Shown here piece by piece: positions 26,695-35,020 of a stretch of 35,111 nt of DNA. Under the pieces are notes generated by a model. That model was not told the DNA's origin. It worked only from the letters and a program-made list of their open reading frames with translations, and made no database searches. Position 1 is the stretch's first letter. Every line of letters starts with the position of its first letter. The stretch is from Alphaproteobacteria bacterium. Lineage in GTDB: Bacteria; Pseudomonadota; Alphaproteobacteria; SMXP01. Location of the stretch: assembly GCA_021774995.1 (NCBI GenBank), contig JAJFIM010000109.1:1-35111 (forward strand), in the 5' to 3' direction. Both the position numbers and the translations under genes were made by a program.

Positions 26695-27675
26695 TTACTT
26701 GCCTCGCGGCATCATTTTAGAGACTTCAGAACTTTTAATATGAAGATCACGCTGCGGAAACGGTATTCCAATATGGTTTTTATTAAACTTGCGCCATATC
26801 TCAAACATAACTTCGCTTTGTGGTTCCCAACGTCCCTGCGTCACATCAGCCACCCAGAAATGCAAGATAAAATTCACAGAACTATCTCCGAACCCTCTTA
26901 GAAAGCATTTGGGTTCCGGCTCTGCTATGCAACGCGGATGATCTTTAGCTGCCTCTAATATAAGCTCGCGAGCTTTTTCGATATCAGATCCATAGGATAC
27001 GCCCAGTGCTATCTCTACTCGTCCCTTGGTATTGCTGAATGTCCAGTTAATCACGCGGCTTGTTATAAAATCCTCGTTGGGAATCATTATTTCTTTGCCA
27101 TCAAAGGTTTCGACCAAAGTAAAACGTGCACTGGATTTGCGAACGAAGCCAAAAGTGCCGTCACTAAGCTCCACCAAATCATCCTGCTCCACCGATTTTT
27201 CCAGCAATAAAATAAGACCGCTAATAAAGTTAGACGCTATTTTTTGTAGACCAAACCCCAAACCTATACCAAGCGCACCACTGAAAACAGTGAGAGTCGT
27301 TAAATCAATGCCAAGAATATCCAGGGTGAACAGGAAAGAAACAAAGTAAATAAAAATTTGAATTATTTTTAGAAGCAAGGCGCGGTTAGAAGCCCGCAAT
27401 TTTTTCAGTTTATTGATTCTGCTCTCTGCAACATCAGAAACTATGGCTGCTGTCCAAAAGATTAAGACAATAATCAATAACGACTTCAAGGCCTTGTAGG
27501 CACTAATTTTATAAGCACCCGCTTTAAATGACAAACCATCAGTGTCCAGATATTGTTTGGCGACATCAAAATATCCGGCAGTACCAAGGGCAAGGATGGC
27601 AATCATGGCCAGAAACATCAGCCATTTAGCAAATGCTCCTTTAGGTTTTAGTATATGTAGCCATATATTTTTCAT
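26695..27675 (-). CDS. MscS family mechanosensitive ion channel
   Basis: TVFSGALGIGLGFGLQKIASNFISGLILLLEKSVEQDDLVELSDGTFGFVRKSSARFTLVETFDGKEIMIPNEDFITSRVINWT. Confidence 0.92.
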   Translation of the reverse strand: MKNIWLHILKPKGAFAKWLMFLAMIAILALGTAGYFDVAKQYLDTDGLSFKAGAYKISAYKALKSLLIIVLIFWTAAIVSDVAESRINKLKKLRASNRALLLKIIQIFIYFVSFLFTLDILGIDLTTLTVFSGALGIGLGFGLQKIASNFISGLILLLEKSVEQDDLVELSDGTFGFVRKSSARFTLVETFDGKEIMIPNEDFITSRVINWTFSNTKGRVEIALGVSYGSDIEKARELILEAAKDHPRCIAEPEPKCFLRGFGDSSVNFILHFWVADVTQGRWEPQSEVMFEIWRKFNKNHIGIPFPQRDLHIKSSEVSKMMPRGK

Positions 27676-27815
27676 GAAATCAGCATACTTATCTGGAGGT
27701 TTTATATCAACTAATCTTTATTGAAACTCAATGGTTTATAAGATGTTTTATGATCGCGGACTTCGGCTAACACCCGTATGGCAATCACCAAAAACCAAGT
27801 TTATAGCTTAAAAGA

Positions 27816-27846
27816 AAACCCCACCTTTACGGAGAAGGCGGGGTTT
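27816..27846 (-). terminator. Rho-independent terminator for the 27872-28192 gene
   Basis: Stem AAACCCCgCCTT/AAGGtGGGGTTT followed by TTCTTTT on the minus strand. Confidence 0.7.
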
Positions 27847-27871
27847 GATCAATTCAATATTTAACTTTATG

Positions 27872-28192
27872 TTATTGCAACGTCCAATCCCCTTTTAACT
27901 CACCGTCACTATCCTCATGCTCGTCCGGTATATCTTCATCCGGCGTTTCAGGGTCCGCAACAACAAACCCTTTTTCGTTCATGCAGGAAGCAAATACAGC
28001 CTCCCATTGTTCCTTCGGATAGCCCTCGGTTTCTGCATCAAAAGCAATATCCTCATTAGCCATATCCGTACAGGATTCATAGGCCATCCCATAAGCATCC
28101 GACTCCTCATATACGTCATCTTCTCCAAATGCTAATTGCGGAGTCATGGACATAAAAACAATGGCTGCCGAAAGTAAAAATGGTTTTTTCAT
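27872..28192 (-). CDS. Secreted acidic hypothetical protein
   Basis: Signal peptide MKKPFLLSAAIVFMSMTPQLAFG then acidic EDDVYEESDAYGMAYESCTDMANEDIAF...PDEDIPDEHEDSDGE. Confidence 0.65.
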   Translation of the reverse strand: MKKPFLLSAAIVFMSMTPQLAFGEDDVYEESDAYGMAYESCTDMANEDIAFDAETEGYPKEQWEAVFASCMNEKGFVVADPETPDEDIPDEHEDSDGELKGDWTLQ

Positions 28193-28251
28193 TATCTTAT
28201 TCCTTGTCCGGTTTCCCTGCGGGACTCACCCGCAGGGCACCAGTTCTATTG

Positions 28252-28392
28252 TTAACCGCAAGAGCCTTTGTGCGAACCGCACCCTGACTCTGATTTGCCT
28301 TTTGATTTTTTGCCCTTTTCTTCCTTTTTGGGCTGGTTTGCCGGAACCGGTTTATTGGCAGCGGATTTTTCAGTTTTTGACTTTTTTAGCAT
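28252..28392 (-). CDS. 46-aa Lys-rich small protein ending CGSHKGSCG
   Basis: Own reading: MLKKSKTEKSAANKPVPANQPKKEEKGKKSKGKSESGCGSHKGSCG*; downstream hairpin CCCTGCGGG-TGAGT-CCCGCAGGG. Below the ORF-track length cutoff. Confidence 0.55.
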   Translation of the reverse strand: MLKKSKTEKSAANKPVPANQPKKEEKGKKSKGKSESGCGSHKGSCG

Positions 28393-28534
28393 GGTTGTTC
28401 TCCATTAAAATTTGTAACCTTTAGCGGCCACAGCGATGACCCGATTCTTCAGATCACGATAAAACTATAAAATTTTCCCTGGCAAAAAACTTGACGATAG
28501 TCAATAAAACAGACTTTGTATGAAGCCACCTGAT

Positions 28535-28732
28535 TTAGTCACTTGAAATGGCAAGATCAATACCGTCACCGTCATCTTCATCGTATTCGTAATCACCATC
28601 TGACATTACATCCTCAATCTCATCAATAAGATCGTTGATCAAGCCATGTATATTACGATTATTGGTAAAGCGATGCGCGTCATGTTTCAAATCCTTGACC
28701 TTGTTTCAAAGCACCTCTAAATTATCTGACAT
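28535..28732 (-). pseudogene. Small acidic protein gene with in-frame TGA at codon 9
   Basis: Own reading: MSDNLEVL*NKVKDLKHDAHRFTNNRNIHGLINDLIDEIEDVMSDGDYEYDEDDGDGIDLAISSD; SD AAGGAA upstream; stop at 28706-28708. Confidence 0.5.
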
Positions 28733-28745
28733 AACAAAAGATTCC

Positions 28746-28955
28746 TTAATCTATATCTTTATCCATATCTTCGCGGTGAACACCCCAGAAGATGACGTCA
28801 CTTCCAAAATTACCTTTGCCACCAAACAGCGCACCGTTAGCTTTTGGTGTGGATTTTTTTGTTTTTACACCGGGCTTGTTTCCGAACATATTGGCCGGAT
28901 CGGCGGTATGTTTCTTGACATTGTCAGATGTCGTTACAATGGTTGGTGTTTTCAT
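28746..28955 (-). CDS. Small hypothetical protein
   Basis: MKTPTIVTTSDNVKKHTADPANMFGNKPGVKTKKSTPKANGALFGGKGNFGSDVIFWGVHREDMDKDID. Confidence 0.5.
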   Translation of the reverse strand: MKTPTIVTTSDNVKKHTADPANMFGNKPGVKTKKSTPKANGALFGGKGNFGSDVIFWGVHREDMDKDID

Positions 28956-29062
28956 GGCTTTTCTCCCGCTACTGGACACACTTAAAGTATGAAATAAATC
29001 ACCTTTTTAAAACTTGATGACGGTCAATTTTTTAAGGGACAGGAGAGAATATTTTGGTTCCA

Positions 29063-29145
29063 GCCTGTGATGTTTTTACCCGGTGCCAGTTTTTCATTAA
29101 GGAGAATTATTAGCTATGGGCACCTCACGGAAAGACATCACAGGC
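29063..29145 (+). promoter_or_regulatory. Long-range stem in the hsp20 5' leader
   Basis: GCCTGTGATGT (29063-29073) pairs exactly with ACATCACAGGC (29135-29145); inner GGTGCC/GGGCACC arms. Confidence 0.55.
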
Positions 29146-29154
29146 ATTACTTAA
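29116..29154 (+). CDS. Candidate 12-aa leader peptide upstream of hsp20
   Basis: AAGGAG SD, then ATG: MGTSRKDITGIT*; ends 29 nt before the hsp20 ATG. Confidence 0.35.
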   Translation: MGTSRKDITGIT

Positions 29155-29183
29155 CAATTTGAGTTAAAAAAGGAACCAAAGCT

Positions 29184-29702
29184 ATGGCACATCCTGCTGA
29201 AAAAGAACCTCATACACCTGTCAGCGACAGGCCCGAGGAAAAGATTGATCCGGCAACAAACATGATGTTCGCACCGTTTTTTGTCCTGCAACGGGAAATC
29301 AATCATATGTTTGCCGATACCATTAAAAACTTCGAATTACCCAATAACTGGCATGGTATAGGGAAAAGCCTGCCGTCTGTAGATATCAAGGAAAATGATG
29401 AAGCCTTCAGCGTGCAAACACACCTGCCAAGCAAGCGGCCTGAAGATGTTGAGGTAAGCATTGCTGATGATTTTCTGACGATTAAAGCGCATCATAAAAC
29501 AAACGAGAAAAAAGAGACGGAATTTGGCCCATGGAGTCCTTATACTGCTGGAAACCATCTGCGCACTGTCATGCTGCCGGAAACAGCAAATATAGACAAA
29601 GCAGTTGCTGAAATGAGCGATAACATTTTAACCATCAAAGTTCCAAAAAAGCAGGAAGCGGTCGATAAAACCCGGAAGCTTACGATTAAAAAGATCAAAT
29701 AA
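29184..29702 (+). CDS. Hsp20/alpha-crystallin small heat shock protein
   Basis: LPSVDIKENDEAFSVQTHLPSKRPEDVEVSIADDFLTIKAHHKTNEKKE...VMLPETANIDKAVAEMSDNILTIKVPKK. Confidence 0.92.
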   Translation: MAHPAEKEPHTPVSDRPEEKIDPATNMMFAPFFVLQREINHMFADTIKNFELPNNWHGIGKSLPSVDIKENDEAFSVQTHLPSKRPEDVEVSIADDFLTIKAHHKTNEKKETEFGPWSPYTAGNHLRTVMLPETANIDKAVAEMSDNILTIKVPKKQEAVDKTRKLTIKKIK

Positions 29703-29733
29703 TTTGTTCACTACCCCTTTAATACCAATCCCT

Positions 29734-29761
29734 GAAGCCCCCATGATGGGGGCTTCTTTTT
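29734..29761. terminator. Intrinsic terminator between hsp20 and the Crp/Fnr gene
   Basis: GAAGCCCCC-ATGAT-GGGGGCTTC followed by TTTTT. Confidence 0.85.
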
Positions 29762-30545
29762 ACATTAACTTCAGGATGCGGCAAATATCACAATCTGCTT
29801 TCGTGCAAAGCAGCTTTTCCTTGAGCGTACATTCTGACTCACGGCAACAGTAAATTTCGCAGTAATCCTGTAATTCATCCAGATCACCAATGGTAACTTC
29901 ACGGCCTTTAAACCGCATATCCAAATCATGTTGCAGCCGCCGCATGGCACGGGAAAAGGTTTCCGGTTTCATGCCAAGACGCTCGGCAACAAGAAACTTG
30001 TTAAATGGCAACATCACCTGTTGAACGCCACCCCGGTCAAGACATAGTTTTAAAAGAAAGGCAGCAACGCGCTGTGCCGCCGTTAGCTGACTTGATAGCT
30101 CTAGTACAAATCCTGATTTATTGAGATGATCTGCTAACGATGAAATCATTTTCAGGGCTAATTCGGGGTGATCTCTCAACCGTTCCCGCATGGTAGAGGA
30201 AGGGATAACAAGGCATTTAGCGTCCTTACCCCCGACCTGCGCACTACAGGGATAGGAACGCCCCTTTACAACGCATTCTTCACCGAATGTATCACCCCGT
30301 GTTAGCAGTGCCTGTACGACTTGTTCACCTTCCACGTTGTCATGAAAAAGTTTGATCCAGCCCTCCATAATGACATAAAGAAAATCTGCCGGATCGCCAT
30401 GCTGAAAAAGCAGGTTGTTTTTCTGATATTCAACAAAGCGGGAATGTTTCAAAAACCAGTCAATATCTACATCAGACAATTCCGCAAAAAATGGAACTGT
30501 TTTAAGTAAAAGTTTGTTGTTTATTTCATTCTTTGCGGCAATCAT
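29760..30545 (-). CDS. Crp/Fnr family transcriptional regulator
   Basis: Cyclic-nucleotide-binding fold (FQHGDPADFLYVIMEGWIKLFHDNVEGEQVVQALLTRGDTFGEE) plus HTH (FLVAERLGMKPETFSRAMRRL). Start could be 30593. Confidence 0.85.
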   Translation of the reverse strand: MIAAKNEINNKLLLKTVPFFAELSDVDIDWFLKHSRFVEYQKNNLLFQHGDPADFLYVIMEGWIKLFHDNVEGEQVVQALLTRGDTFGEECVVKGRSYPCSAQVGGKDAKCLVIPSSTMRERLRDHPELALKMISSLADHLNKSGFVLELSSQLTAAQRVAAFLLKLCLDRGGVQQVMLPFNKFLVAERLGMKPETFSRAMRRLQHDLDMRFKGREVTIGDLDELQDYCEIYCCRESECTLKEKLLCTKADCDICRILKLM

Positions 30546-30645
30546 AAATAATAATTCCAATAAAAGTTGATGATGGTCAAACTTTTTCACCACTATCCTT
30601 TGTATCCTGAGATTGTATCACACATGCAAGCAAAGGGAGACTGTC

Positions 30646-31146
30646 ATGAAAACAAGTAACAATACTTCACCTTTACAAATAATTTTAAATAAACGGCCAC
30701 TTTTAACCGTTTCCCCAACAGACTTGATTCGCATGGCGGCCTGCTTAATGCAGGAACATCATGTTTGTGCAACCGGTGTTGTTGATGATGAAGGCAGGTT
30801 CATCGGTCTTTTAACGGAACGCGATATTATAAAACAGGCCGTGGGGGTCCACAGAAACGTAGATAAAACGATGATTGGTGAGATTATGACCATCCAGCCT
30901 ATCGTTATTCCGATGACAGCAACAATATATGAAGCCTTAACCGCTATGACCCACCACGGCATCCGCAACCTACCCGTTGTTGATGGTGAGAAATTGGTCG
31001 GTATCATTGATATCCGTGATCTGTATGAAGCAATGCAAAACCTGATGCAAAAAGCCATGGATGAAAAAGACCTTGTGATTTCCTATTACTACGGTGAAGA
31101 CTACGGAGGGTGCAAAGAATCACCCCGTCCTTTTGGTGCGGTTTAA
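30646..31146 (+). CDS. Two-CBS-domain protein
   Basis: LIRMAACLMQEHHVCATGVVDDEGRFIGLLTERDI...MTIQPIVIPMTATIYEALTAMTHHGIRNLPVVDGEKLVGIIDIRDL. Confidence 0.88.
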   Translation: MKTSNNTSPLQIILNKRPLLTVSPTDLIRMAACLMQEHHVCATGVVDDEGRFIGLLTERDIIKQAVGVHRNVDKTMIGEIMTIQPIVIPMTATIYEALTAMTHHGIRNLPVVDGEKLVGIIDIRDLYEAMQNLMQKAMDEKDLVISYYYGEDYGGCKESPRPFGAV

Positions 31147-31203
31147 ACCTTTTACCCCGTTATAAGATGGCTGGTCTGTTATTTTTGGGATAGTACAAAC
31201 ATC

Positions 31204-31338
31204 ATGAGAATTATCGTTTTTCTTTTATTACTATGTTTTCCGGCCTTGGCTCAGGAGGGCAAACCTACCCCTACTGATGAATTACTGCAGAACATAACGG
31301 ACGGTCCGCATGATAATATTCATCACGCCGGCCTTTGA
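31204..31338 (+). CDS. 44-aa exported peptide or truncated gene start
   Basis: Own reading: MRIIVFLLLLCFPALAQEGKPTPTDELLQNITDGPHDNIHHAGL*; clear signal-peptide-like N-terminus. Confidence 0.4.
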   Translation: MRIIVFLLLLCFPALAQEGKPTPTDELLQNITDGPHDNIHHAGL

Positions 31339-31515
31339 AAATGACTCCATCGGCCAGAACCTTTATCGTGCTAGAAATAAAATAAAAGAAATCAAAAATA
31401 CTATAACGCCCAATTTCAAAAGATCTGCTTAATCATTTGCTCAAGTAATAGCTATTGCTAGCAAAAGAATTTAACAAATGTTCATTTAAGTTAAGGTAAT
31501 AGGTTATAATTCCCC

Positions 31516-33186
31516 ATGACTAACGAGCCGATGCACTCCCATAAGAATTCTTTTGCTAAAAGTAGGATTGCGTTATACCAAATGCTATCCTTACCTGTTC
31601 CTAAAATATTATCTTTTTTATTGCTTTTATCTGGCGCTGTTTTGCTAATATCAGGGGCCACTCCTACGGATCCATCCTATCTAAAATGGCTGCGTGGAAC
31701 TATACCCTTGCCTGTTCTGGAAGTATCTCACTTAATTACAAATTTGACAGGTCTTCTCCTTTTGCTTTTAGCAAGAGGAGTAAGACTACGGCTTGATGCA
31801 GCTTGGTATGGCAGTGTTATCTTATTGGCATTGGGAATAGTCGCCTCTTTACTAAAGGGCTTAGGGTGGCAAGAGGCTTTATTCTTATGTGCGCTGTTGC
31901 TTTTAGTGCTGCCAACTAAAGGTTACTTTTATCGTAAATCTTCTTTGTTTTCTATGTCGTTTAGTCTTTCATGGGTTTCAATGATATTTGTGATTTTATG
32001 CGGCTCTGTATGGATCGGTATTTTTGCATTTGAATCTGTTGAGTATGACAGGGATTTATGGTGGCACTTTTCTTATCAATCAGACGTATCTCGTTTTTTA
32101 AGAGGTGAGCTTTTAGTTATTATCACATTAACTTTTTACGCCCTTTATAGACTCCTGAATGTTGCTCGTCCTAAATTTCCTCCTGCTTTATCTATGCAGG
32201 AATTAGATGAAGTTCATGAGTTAACAACACAGGGAGAGGACATAAAGGGTTTTTTGGCTTTACTCGGAGACAAACATTTATTTTGGAGCGATGATAGAAA
32301 AGCATTTATTATGTTTGTCGACACCCAAAAATATTGGTTTGCAATAGGAGACCCTATTGGTGAAAAAGCCTTGTTTAAGAAACTTTTGTGGCAATTTCAT
32401 GAGCAGGCTGATCTTTATGGGGCAAAAGCTGTTTTTTATCAAACTAGCCAAGAATATTTATCGAATTACCTTGATCTTGGCTTAGTACTACTAAAAATGG
32501 GTGAAGAAGCAATCTTGTTATTAGAGGATTTTTCTTTAGAAGGAAAAAAACGATCCGATCTTCGTAGTGGACGAAACAAGTTCAATAATTTGAACTACAC
32601 ATTCGCTGTCGTAGGTAAAAAAGAAGTCCCGGACATTCTACCACGCCTAAAGGAGATTTCAGATCAGTGGCTCAACAAAAAGAACGCGCGTGAAAAAGGG
32701 ATCTCATTAGGATTCTTTAATAACTCATACTTAGAGCGTTGCCGTCAGGCGGTAGTTAAAGACGATCAAGGAAAAATTATGGCTTTTGCAAATATTTGGG
32801 AAGCAGAAGGTAATAAGGAAATATCAGTTGATCTAATGAGATATGATCCCCAATGCCCAAATGGAGTAATGGATTATCTTTTTGCTGAATTAATGCTTTG
32901 GGCAAAGAGCGAAGGATTTCAGACTTTTTCTTTTGGAATGGCACCTTTATCTGGTCTTGAACGACATCCACTTGCTCCTCTTTGGCACAAAATTGGTACG
33001 GCTATTTTCGATTTAGGTGAAGAGTTTTATAATTTTGAAGGCCTTTACGAATACAAAGCTAAGTTTGGGCCACGGTGGTTTCCACGCTATCTTGCGGTTC
33101 CTGTAGGGGTATCGATACCTATGATTTTAATCACGCTTTCGCGTTTAATTTCTCAGCCTATTAAATACTCGTCCAGTGTAAAATAA
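31516..33186 (+). CDS. MprF/LpiA-like aminoacyl-phosphatidylglycerol synthase (short form)
   Basis: ~6 TM then DUF2156/GNAT-like domain: SDDRKAFIMFVDTQKYWFAIGDPIGEKA...FQTFSFGMAPLSGLERHPLAPLWHKIGTAIFDLGEEFYNFEGLYEYKAKFGPRWFPRYLAVP. Confidence 0.88.
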   Translation: MTNEPMHSHKNSFAKSRIALYQMLSLPVPKILSFLLLLSGAVLLISGATPTDPSYLKWLRGTIPLPVLEVSHLITNLTGLLLLLLARGVRLRLDAAWYGSVILLALGIVASLLKGLGWQEALFLCALLLLVLPTKGYFYRKSSLFSMSFSLSWVSMIFVILCGSVWIGIFAFESVEYDRDLWWHFSYQSDVSRFLRGELLVIITLTFYALYRLLNVARPKFPPALSMQELDEVHELTTQGEDIKGFLALLGDKHLFWSDDRKAFIMFVDTQKYWFAIGDPIGEKALFKKLLWQFHEQADLYGAKAVFYQTSQEYLSNYLDLGLVLLKMGEEAILLLEDFSLEGKKRSDLRSGRNKFNNLNYTFAVVGKKEVPDILPRLKEISDQWLNKKNAREKGISLGFFNNSYLERCRQAVVKDDQGKIMAFANIWEAEGNKEISVDLMRYDPQCPNGVMDYLFAELMLWAKSEGFQTFSFGMAPLSGLERHPLAPLWHKIGTAIFDLGEEFYNFEGLYEYKAKFGPRWFPRYLAVPVGVSIPMILITLSRLISQPIKYSSSVK

Positions 33187-33285
33187 CATAAATTCACCCA
33201 TTAGCACCCATTAATTTTACAAAGCGGCCTGCCATAAGATGGCCTCGTCCGCCGTTATGTGATATAAAATTTGAGAGTAATTATT

Positions 33286-33477
33286 ATGAATTTAAAGATC
33301 GAAAGAGAAATGGCAGCAAGTCTCGCAAAAACCCTCACCGCCATGTGTGTCAGGAATACTGTGCTGGAAGACATTCATAGCGGCAAGGTCCCTGTGACAA
33401 AGACAGGCGATTATTTCAGCCGTTTTACGGCGAACTGGGATGAACCAAAGCCGGAAATCGATCCGGCGCTGGACTGA
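33286..33477 (+). CDS. Small hypothetical protein (63 aa)
   Basis: MNLKIEREMAASLAKTLTAMCVRNTVLEDIHSGKVPVTKTGDYFSRFTANWDEPKPEIDPALD. Confidence 0.6.
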   Translation: MNLKIEREMAASLAKTLTAMCVRNTVLEDIHSGKVPVTKTGDYFSRFTANWDEPKPEIDPALD

Positions 33478-33756
33478 GTCCGAAAAGAAACCGTGTTCAA
33501 TATTCAAAAAGAAGTCGATAAGATATAGATTGAAACGTTTCATTGTTATAATATTAAAATAAATGGAATTTTTGTCTTATACGTAATATATGATTTGTTT
33601 TATATCAATTACTTACAAAGCGAAAAGTGGAGACTTGTCTTTTTTTTCGTCGCTATCCTCCGCCATTTTTAGTGGTTTTACCGTTTAATATCAATGGGTT
33701 AAAAATCACATTTTTCATGGTTGTTATTATTGGTGTGTTACAAAGTGAGTTACACC

Positions 33757-34002
33757 ATGACAATCAGACCCCCAACCTACCTGACCATGCGTAATGGCAT
33801 TTATTACTTCCAGACTCGCATTCCGACTGATTCTGTGCATGATAACGCTAGAAAACATAAGCTTATCCGGCGGTCAACGCGAACAGGGAACCACCGTGAA
33901 GCATTAAAAATAGCCAGAACATGGTACGTAGGCTGCCCGATATCTGACTCCGTACTGATCATGATAGATTTACGGCATTGGGAAGGTTTGAGGCGAGAAT
34001 AG
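33757..34002 (+). pseudogene. Phage-type tyrosine integrase, N-terminal fragment
   Basis: MTIRPPTYLTMRNGIYYFQTRIPTDSVHDNARKHKLIRRSTRTGNHREALKIARTW resembles integrase N-termini; no catalytic domain follows. Confidence 0.65.
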
Positions 34003-34351
34003 AGCATAAACCGGGCCGCGATTTTGCACCAATTCCATTAGTCCGTTTGTATATTGTTTGACAAAAAATAACTAAGCTATTGTTTTAACAGGGAACCCCA
34101 TTAGTTTGTTTTCCCGATCCCGCCCATAAAAAAGGCGCACGAAAGGCGCCACTGACTCTCACTATAGCATAAAATCCAACATATTGCAACCTGTGCGCGT
34201 ATGGTTTAAAATCTCACACCTAAATCATAGATGCCCTAACCCTTTGTCAGCAAGGATTACCAACCCTAAGTATACCTTAATAACATTCTATGTAAAATAG
34301 AAAGAATAAAGATAAAATTTTACACAAAGTGTTTTAAACACAAAACGATAT

Positions 34352-34411
34352 ACTGACGGGATGTGGAATATTAACAGGGAAACTGACGGGATGTGGAATA
34401 TTAACAGGGAA
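34352..34411 (+). repeat. Exact 30-bp tandem duplication
   Basis: ACTGACGGGATGTGGAATATTAACAGGGAA at 34352-34381 and 34382-34411. Confidence 0.97.
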
Positions 34412-34418
34412 TAAGAAC

Positions 34419-34952
34419 GTGAAACGGTTTGGATTAAAGTATTTGTTTTTCATAGGCTTGTTTTTAGTTCTGGGGGCATGTTTGCCCTCCGAACAAAAGA
34501 CGGAGAAACGAAAAGATATACAAAAAATTTCGATTTCTGGAACGATGTTATGTATTCCACAGAACTATATAAAAGGAAGGGATGACCCGACAAACAGTAC
34601 TGTTCCCATTCAAACAATGTACCCTGATTTTTTGCCATTAGAGAAGCGTCCCAATGAATACTGGAAAGAAGGGGAGTGGTGGCGGCAAGTCAGTATTTTA
34701 TTATCGCATATTAGAACCACTCTTACATATGAGGAATTAGCACAGAAAAAAATAGATGTTTTAAAAGCCTATAAAGTTGTTGGGCTTGAATATGACGGGT
34801 TATTGCACCGTACACAGCCGGAAGGTGAGGTGCAGGATATACAAGACTTATGGGTTGAGCTAGATAATAACAAAGTTGCTATCGCATACATCGCATGTAG
34901 CGAAAAACTAACGGATATATCCAATCCTCAATGCGTCTACGCAGGCCAATAA
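34419..34952 (+). CDS. Lipoprotein, hypothetical (GTG start)
   Basis: Signal peptide and lipobox MKRFGLKYLFFIGLFLVLGACLPS. Confidence 0.7.
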   Translation: MKRFGLKYLFFIGLFLVLGACLPSEQKTEKRKDIQKISISGTMLCIPQNYIKGRDDPTNSTVPIQTMYPDFLPLEKRPNEYWKEGEWWRQVSILLSHIRTTLTYEELAQKKIDVLKAYKVVGLEYDGLLHRTQPEGEVQDIQDLWVELDNNKVAIAYIACSEKLTDISNPQCVYAGQ

Positions 34953-35020
34953 TTCTGTTCTCACTGATACAAAAAAGTTATGTCTCTTTCCACGCGTTCT
35001 AAACTGTGCGAAAAGGGGAT

